Shown piece after piece: positions 48,670 to 51,807 of a stretch of 51,807 nucleotides of DNA. The notes below the pieces were generated by a model. That model saw only the letters and a list, made by a program, of their open reading frames with translations. It did no database searches and was not told where the DNA came from. This DNA comes from Bacilli bacterium (GTDB lineage Bacteria > Bacillota_I > Bacilli_A > RF39 > UBA660). The translations under genes were made by a program, and so were the position numbers. Position 1 is the stretch's first letter. Every line of letters begins with the position of its first letter. The DNA lies in the NCBI GenBank assembly GCA_017460745.1, contig JAFUAL010000014.1, positions 64,924 through 116,730 on the forward strand. Reading direction: 5' to 3'.

Positions 48670-49509
48670 ATGGAGTATATATTACCAAGTAAAAATTTAT
48701 TAGAAAAAGAAAGAAAAAATTTAGATAATGATAAGTATTATACTTTATATGAAATAATTGATCATAAAGATTTTGAAGAAAAATTTGCTTGTGTTCTTGG
48801 AAAAAAAGACGATGGTGAATATTATTATCTAAAATTAAGTAATGTATCAGGGGTTTTTATATCAGGAGAAACGGGTAGTGGAAAGAGTATGTTATTACAT
48901 GCAATTATTCTAAGTTTACTAATGGAAAATGGACCAGATGATATGAAATTTATTTTTTATGATAAAAGAAAAGTTGAATTAAATAGTTATATAACAATAC
49001 CACATTTATTTGATATTTTATATGATTTTAATGATATGAAAGATATTATTACTTTACTTGATTATAGAAAAGATTTATTTATTAGTAAAAGAGTTACTAA
49101 TATAGAAGAATATAATAAGGAAGCAAATAAGCGACTTCCTCGAATTGTTATTGTAATAGATGAAGTAGGAGATTTATTAAATAAAGATGTATTTAAAAAT
49201 AGTTTAATTCAAATTTTATCAGAAGGTTATAAATATGGAATACATTTAATAATGGCAACTAGTTCTTATTTGAAAGATTACTATGATAATAAAATCTTAG
49301 ATTTATTTAGTTATGTTTTAACATTTGATTTAGCAAGTCATGAACAAGCTAAATTTATAAAAATAGATGATACGCATTTATTAAATGCTCATGGTGATGC
49401 TAAAATAAAATGTAGAACTGATGATGTTGTAGATTTACAAACCCCATATGTTTATGCATCTGATATTGAAAATGTAGTTAACTTTATTAATAATAATTAT
49501 ACGAAATGA
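48670..49509 (+). CDS. small FtsK/SpoIIIE-type ATPase without membrane or gamma domain
   Basis: The 279-residue protein consists of one FtsK-HerA-type motor domain. Walker A is GETGSGKS (66-73). DKRKVELNSYITIPHLFDIL parallels DPKKVELSVFNGVPHLLAP of the full FtsK at 25251. Walker B is IVIVIDEVGDL (Asp164, Glu165). A final LASHEQAKFIKIDDTHLLNA parallels the FtsK sensor region. There are no membrane helices, alpha domain or winged helix. It starts after GGAGGAG. The stop overlaps the start of the DUF1848 gene by 4 bases (ATGA), so the two are coupled. Possible roles: DNA pumping with another partner, or ATPase of a DNA-handling or secretion complex. Confidence 0.8.
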   Translation: MEYILPSKNLLEKERKNLDNDKYYTLYEIIDHKDFEEKFACVLGKKDDGEYYYLKLSNVSGVFISGETGSGKSMLLHAIILSLLMENGPDDMKFIFYDKRKVELNSYITIPHLFDILYDFNDMKDIITLLDYRKDLFISKRVTNIEEYNKEANKRLPRIVIVIDEVGDLLNKDVFKNSLIQILSEGYKYGIHLIMATSSYLKDYYDNKILDLFSYVLTFDLASHEQAKFIKIDDTHLLNAHGDAKIKCRTDDVVDLQTPYVYASDIENVVNFINNNYTK

Positions 49510-50396
49510 TTTTAAATGTAAGTGGAAGAACTGATATTGTAGCCTTTTATTCGACTTGGTTTATGAATAGATTAAAGACGGGATTTATTGATGTCAGAAA
49601 TCCAATTTATCCAAAGATGGTTAGTAGAATAATGTTACAAGACGTAGACTTGATTTTCTTTTGTACTAAGAATCCTATTCCTATACTAGATAAAATAAAA
49701 GATATAGATAAAAAAGTATATTTTCATATTACTCTCACACCATATAAAAAAGATATAGAACCAAATGTTCCATCTAAAAAAGAAATAATAGAGGCTATTC
49801 GAAAGTTATCAAATATTATTGGGAAAGATAATATAGTAATAAGATATGATCCTATTTTTATAAATAGTGAATATACTGTAGATTATCATATAAAAGCTTT
49901 TGATAAAATATGTGAATTATTAGATGGTTATGTGGATAAAATTTTAATTCATTTTATAGATGATTATAAGAATGTAAGAAAAAATTATAATGGTTTAAAA
50001 TATATGAATATTACGGAAAGTGATTATGAAAAAATTGGTCTATCTTTTAGTAATAGTGCTAAGAAGCACAATATAGTTGTTCATACTTGTAATGAAGAAA
50101 GAGATTTAACGAAGTATGGATTTGTTAAGGATGAGTGTATGTCAACTATATTAGCTTATAAATTAACAGGTCGTATTTATAAGAAAAAATGGAAAGCAAG
50201 AAAAGATTTAGTTTGTAACTGTGTAGAGATGGTTGATATAGGAGTGTATAACTCTTGTAAACATTTTTGTAAATACTGCTATGCCAATTTCGATGAAAAG
50301 AAAGTAAGTGAAAATTATATAAATCATAATCCTAATTCATCTTTATTAATAGGAGAACTTGAGAGTAGCGATATTATAAAAGTTAGGAAAGCATAA
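49506..50396 (+). CDS. DUF1848 family protein
   Basis: The 296-residue protein matches DUF1848. N-terminal ILNVSGRTDIVAFYSTWFMN, then FFCTKNPIPIL, YFHITLTPYKKDIEPNVP, VIRYDPIFINSEY and a C-terminal cysteine cluster (CNCVEMVDIGVYNSCKHFCK followed by YCYAN) that may bind an Fe-S cluster, with a radical-SAM-like barrel. Biochemical function is not known. Coupled to the mini-FtsK gene through an ATGA overlap, an unusual pairing. Ends before a strong terminator. Confidence 0.85.
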   Translation: MILNVSGRTDIVAFYSTWFMNRLKTGFIDVRNPIYPKMVSRIMLQDVDLIFFCTKNPIPILDKIKDIDKKVYFHITLTPYKKDIEPNVPSKKEIIEAIRKLSNIIGKDNIVIRYDPIFINSEYTVDYHIKAFDKICELLDGYVDKILIHFIDDYKNVRKNYNGLKYMNITESDYEKIGLSFSNSAKKHNIVVHTCNEERDLTKYGFVKDECMSTILAYKLTGRIYKKKWKARKDLVCNCVEMVDIGVYNSCKHFCKYCYANFDEKKVSENYINHNPNSSLLIGELESSDIIKVRKA

Positions 50397-50411
50397 AGTT
50401 AATTATTAATT

Positions 50412-50451
50412 TAGAAATTTAGTATGGTAGAAACTAGATTTCTATTTTTTT
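50412..50451 (+). terminator. terminator after DUF1848 gene
   Basis: TAGAAATTTAGT (50412-50423) pairs with ACTAGATTTCTA (50433-50444, one G-U), then T7. Confidence 0.88.
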
Positions 50452-50490
50452 AAATAGAATAATTTTTAAAATTAATTTCATAATAGTAAT

Positions 50491-51684
50491 ATGAAGAATA
50501 ATAGTATATGGGAAGAAGAGAAAACACATGAGTTTCCAAGTTTAAAAGAAAATATAAATACAGATATTTTAATAATTGGGGGAGGAATTGCAGGAATTCT
50601 TACAGCTTTAAATTTAATGAATTCTAATTTAAAAATTACATTAGTTGAAAGAAATAAAATACTTCATGGTGTAAGCTCTAAAATGACGGCTAAAGTAACA
50701 ATTTTACAAGATATTTTAACTAAAATATCTGATAATAAAAAGGGCAAATATTTGAAAAGTCAGTTGGCTGGTTTAAAATTAATAAAAGACAATATAGAAA
50801 AGTTGGATATTAAATGTGATTTTATAAAAAATGAATCTTACTTATTTACAAGTAAATACTCTAATATAGAAAAATTAGAAAGAATAGAAAAAGAACTGGA
50901 TAAGTTAAAAATTAATTATGATAATTCAAGTATTCCAATTAAAGAACTTAAATCTTTATATAGTGTTAAAATTAATGATTCTTATTCTATTAATATTATA
51001 AAATATTTAAATAATATAGTTGATAATTTAAAAAATATAAATATATATGAAAATACCAATATCATAAAAGTAATAAAAGATAATGGTAATTTTATTGCTA
51101 AAACAAACAAATATAAAATAAATGCTAAAAAAATAATATTTGCAAGTCATTATCCATATTTTATTAAACCTTTGTTATTTCCTTTAAAAGTAAGACTTGA
51201 AAAATCATCTATAATGTATGGAGAGAGTTTTTATCATGGTAATTATAATTTAATTAATATAGATAATGATGTTCATTCAATTAGATTTTATAAAGATAAA
51301 ATGATTTATTTATGTAATAGTAAATATATTTCACATATAAGTGATGATAAAGTTAATAACTTTTTAATAAAAAAAGTAGATAATACTTGGACTAATATGG
51401 ATATAATTACAAATGATTATTTACCACTTATTGGAGAGATTCAAAATAATATTTATATTATAACTGGTTTTAATACATGGGGAATTTTATCAAGTCATAT
51501 AGGTGCTTCTATGTTATCTAATTTGATATTAAAGAAAAATGCATATTTAGAGTATATTAATTTATTTGATCCTAGAAGAAATATTAGTATGCAAAAAGTA
51601 GTTAACTCTAGTATAAATGTTTTAGAAAATATGAATGGTTATTTTAAAGGAATGGTAACTAAAAGTATGAAATGCACCCTGTAG
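50491..51684 (+). CDS. FAD-dependent oxidoreductase (DAO family)
   Basis: The 397-residue protein has the FAD-binding Rossmann start TDILIIGGGIAGILTALNLM with a following acidic VERN. The substrate part contains HGVSSKMTAKVT, as in DAO-type oxidoreductases of the YhfW/Rieske-linked group. The C-terminal GEIQNNIYIITGFNTWGILS closes the FAD site. A C-terminal Rieske domain seen in full-length relatives is absent. Substrate unknown. No ribosome binding site precedes the ATG; CATAAT lies about 12 bases upstream, so a leaderless message is possible. Confidence 0.82.
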   Translation: MKNNSIWEEEKTHEFPSLKENINTDILIIGGGIAGILTALNLMNSNLKITLVERNKILHGVSSKMTAKVTILQDILTKISDNKKGKYLKSQLAGLKLIKDNIEKLDIKCDFIKNESYLFTSKYSNIEKLERIEKELDKLKINYDNSSIPIKELKSLYSVKINDSYSINIIKYLNNIVDNLKNINIYENTNIIKVIKDNGNFIAKTNKYKINAKKIIFASHYPYFIKPLLFPLKVRLEKSSIMYGESFYHGNYNLINIDNDVHSIRFYKDKMIYLCNSKYISHISDDKVNNFLIKKVDNTWTNMDIITNDYLPLIGEIQNNIYIITGFNTWGILSSHIGASMLSNLILKKNAYLEYINLFDPRRNISMQKVVNSSINVLENMNGYFKGMVTKSMKCTL

Positions 51685-51717
51685 AGTAGACAGTATAAAA
51701 AAACCTAATTGGGGATA

Positions 51718-51747
51718 TGATATAATACACCTTCGAAAGGAGGTGTA
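51718..51747 (+). promoter_or_regulatory. extended -10 promoter with inverted repeat over the ribosome binding site
   Basis: TGATATAAT (51718-51726) overlaps the first base of TACACCT (51726-51732), which is the inverse of AGGTGTA (51741-51747). The repeat brackets the expected RNA start and contains the AAAGGAGGTG site, so it may be an operator or a hairpin that blocks translation. Confidence 0.45.
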
Positions 51748-51753
51748 TTTATT

Positions 51754-51807
51754 ATGGCTTCAAAGGGACAAAAATTTGCTAAATATGATAATTCTTTAGT
51801 TCAAGAA
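51754..51807 (+). CDS. N-terminal start of a probable IS3-type transposase OrfA (continues beyond window)
   Basis: ATG 51754 with a strong AAAGGAGGTG begins MASKGQKFAKYDNSLVQE and runs off the window end. The opening KGQKFxKYxxxLxxE resembles the N-terminus of IS3-family OrfA proteins. Only 18 codons are visible, so the call is tentative. Confidence 0.4.
   Translation, partial: MASKGQKFAKYDNSLVQE

Noticed and set aside
48670..49509. EssC-type ATPase serving the WXG100 pair
   Set aside because: Only a single motor domain closest to FtsK/SpoIIIE (DKRKVEL segment), no FHA or membrane part, and 44 kb away.

Overview
The window is a very AT-rich bacterial chromosome segment on the standard code (TGA is used as a stop, for example at the end of uvrC). 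Ribosome binding sites of the AGGAGG/GGTGAT type, Bacillota ribosomal operon order and several sporulation genes (spoIID, spoIVFA/spoIVFB-like, gpr, a second Gpr-like protein, a signal-less LysM protein) point to a spore-forming or formerly spore-forming low-GC Bacillota. An uncultured gut lineage of class Bacilli (RF39/Erysipelotrichales-like) fits, but this placement is inference.

Layout. 1-2.5 kb: end of rpsO, pnp, tRNA-Thr. 2.5-2.9 kb: a compact type I toxin-antitoxin locus. 3-4.3 kb: transglutaminase-like protein and two WXG100-like proteins. 4.3-9.5 kb: spoIID, gpr-like, uvrC, VanY-type carboxypeptidase. 9.5-13.1 kb: histidine kinase/response regulator, an unexplained hairpin element, RlmD/TrmA-family methyltransferase. 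13.1-14.6 kb: decayed RhuM-type gene with an intact ORF6N gene between its two pieces. 14.7-17.3 kb: holin-like protein, spoIVFA/FB-like pair, membrane protein. 17.3-20.75 kb: promoter, attenuator, infC-rpmI-rplT, then rpsB-tsf. 20.8-28 kb: Pro-rich membrane protein, cvpA, capA-like, DUF192, RelA/SpoT-like, ftsK. 28-35.5 kb: tRNA-Gln, yidD, transglutaminase, rpsT, gpr, HAD, ffh, sufC-sufD-sufS. 35.6-35.9 kb: a second type I toxin-antitoxin locus of the same design. 36-38 kb: LysM protein, hpt. 38.1-46.7 kb: prepilin cluster with a 1997-residue repeat-rich prepilin. 46.7-51.8 kb: Na/Pi transporter, tRNA-Arg, tRNA-Pro, GNAT, mini-FtsK plus DUF1848 gene, FAD oxidoreductase and the start of a probable transposase gene.

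Most notable: (1) two unannotated loci, each encoding a 30-residue hydrophobic peptide opposed by a convergent antisense RNA, with matching predicted mRNA folds (5' end pairing with the 3' terminator, and a hairpin hiding the ribosome binding site); (2) a prepilin locus in which a small pilin head is fused to 14 cysteine-paired Ig-like repeats and a C-terminal cap shared with a second pilin; (3) Rho_N-like C-terminal tails on both L20 and S2; (4) infC apparently starting at AUC.
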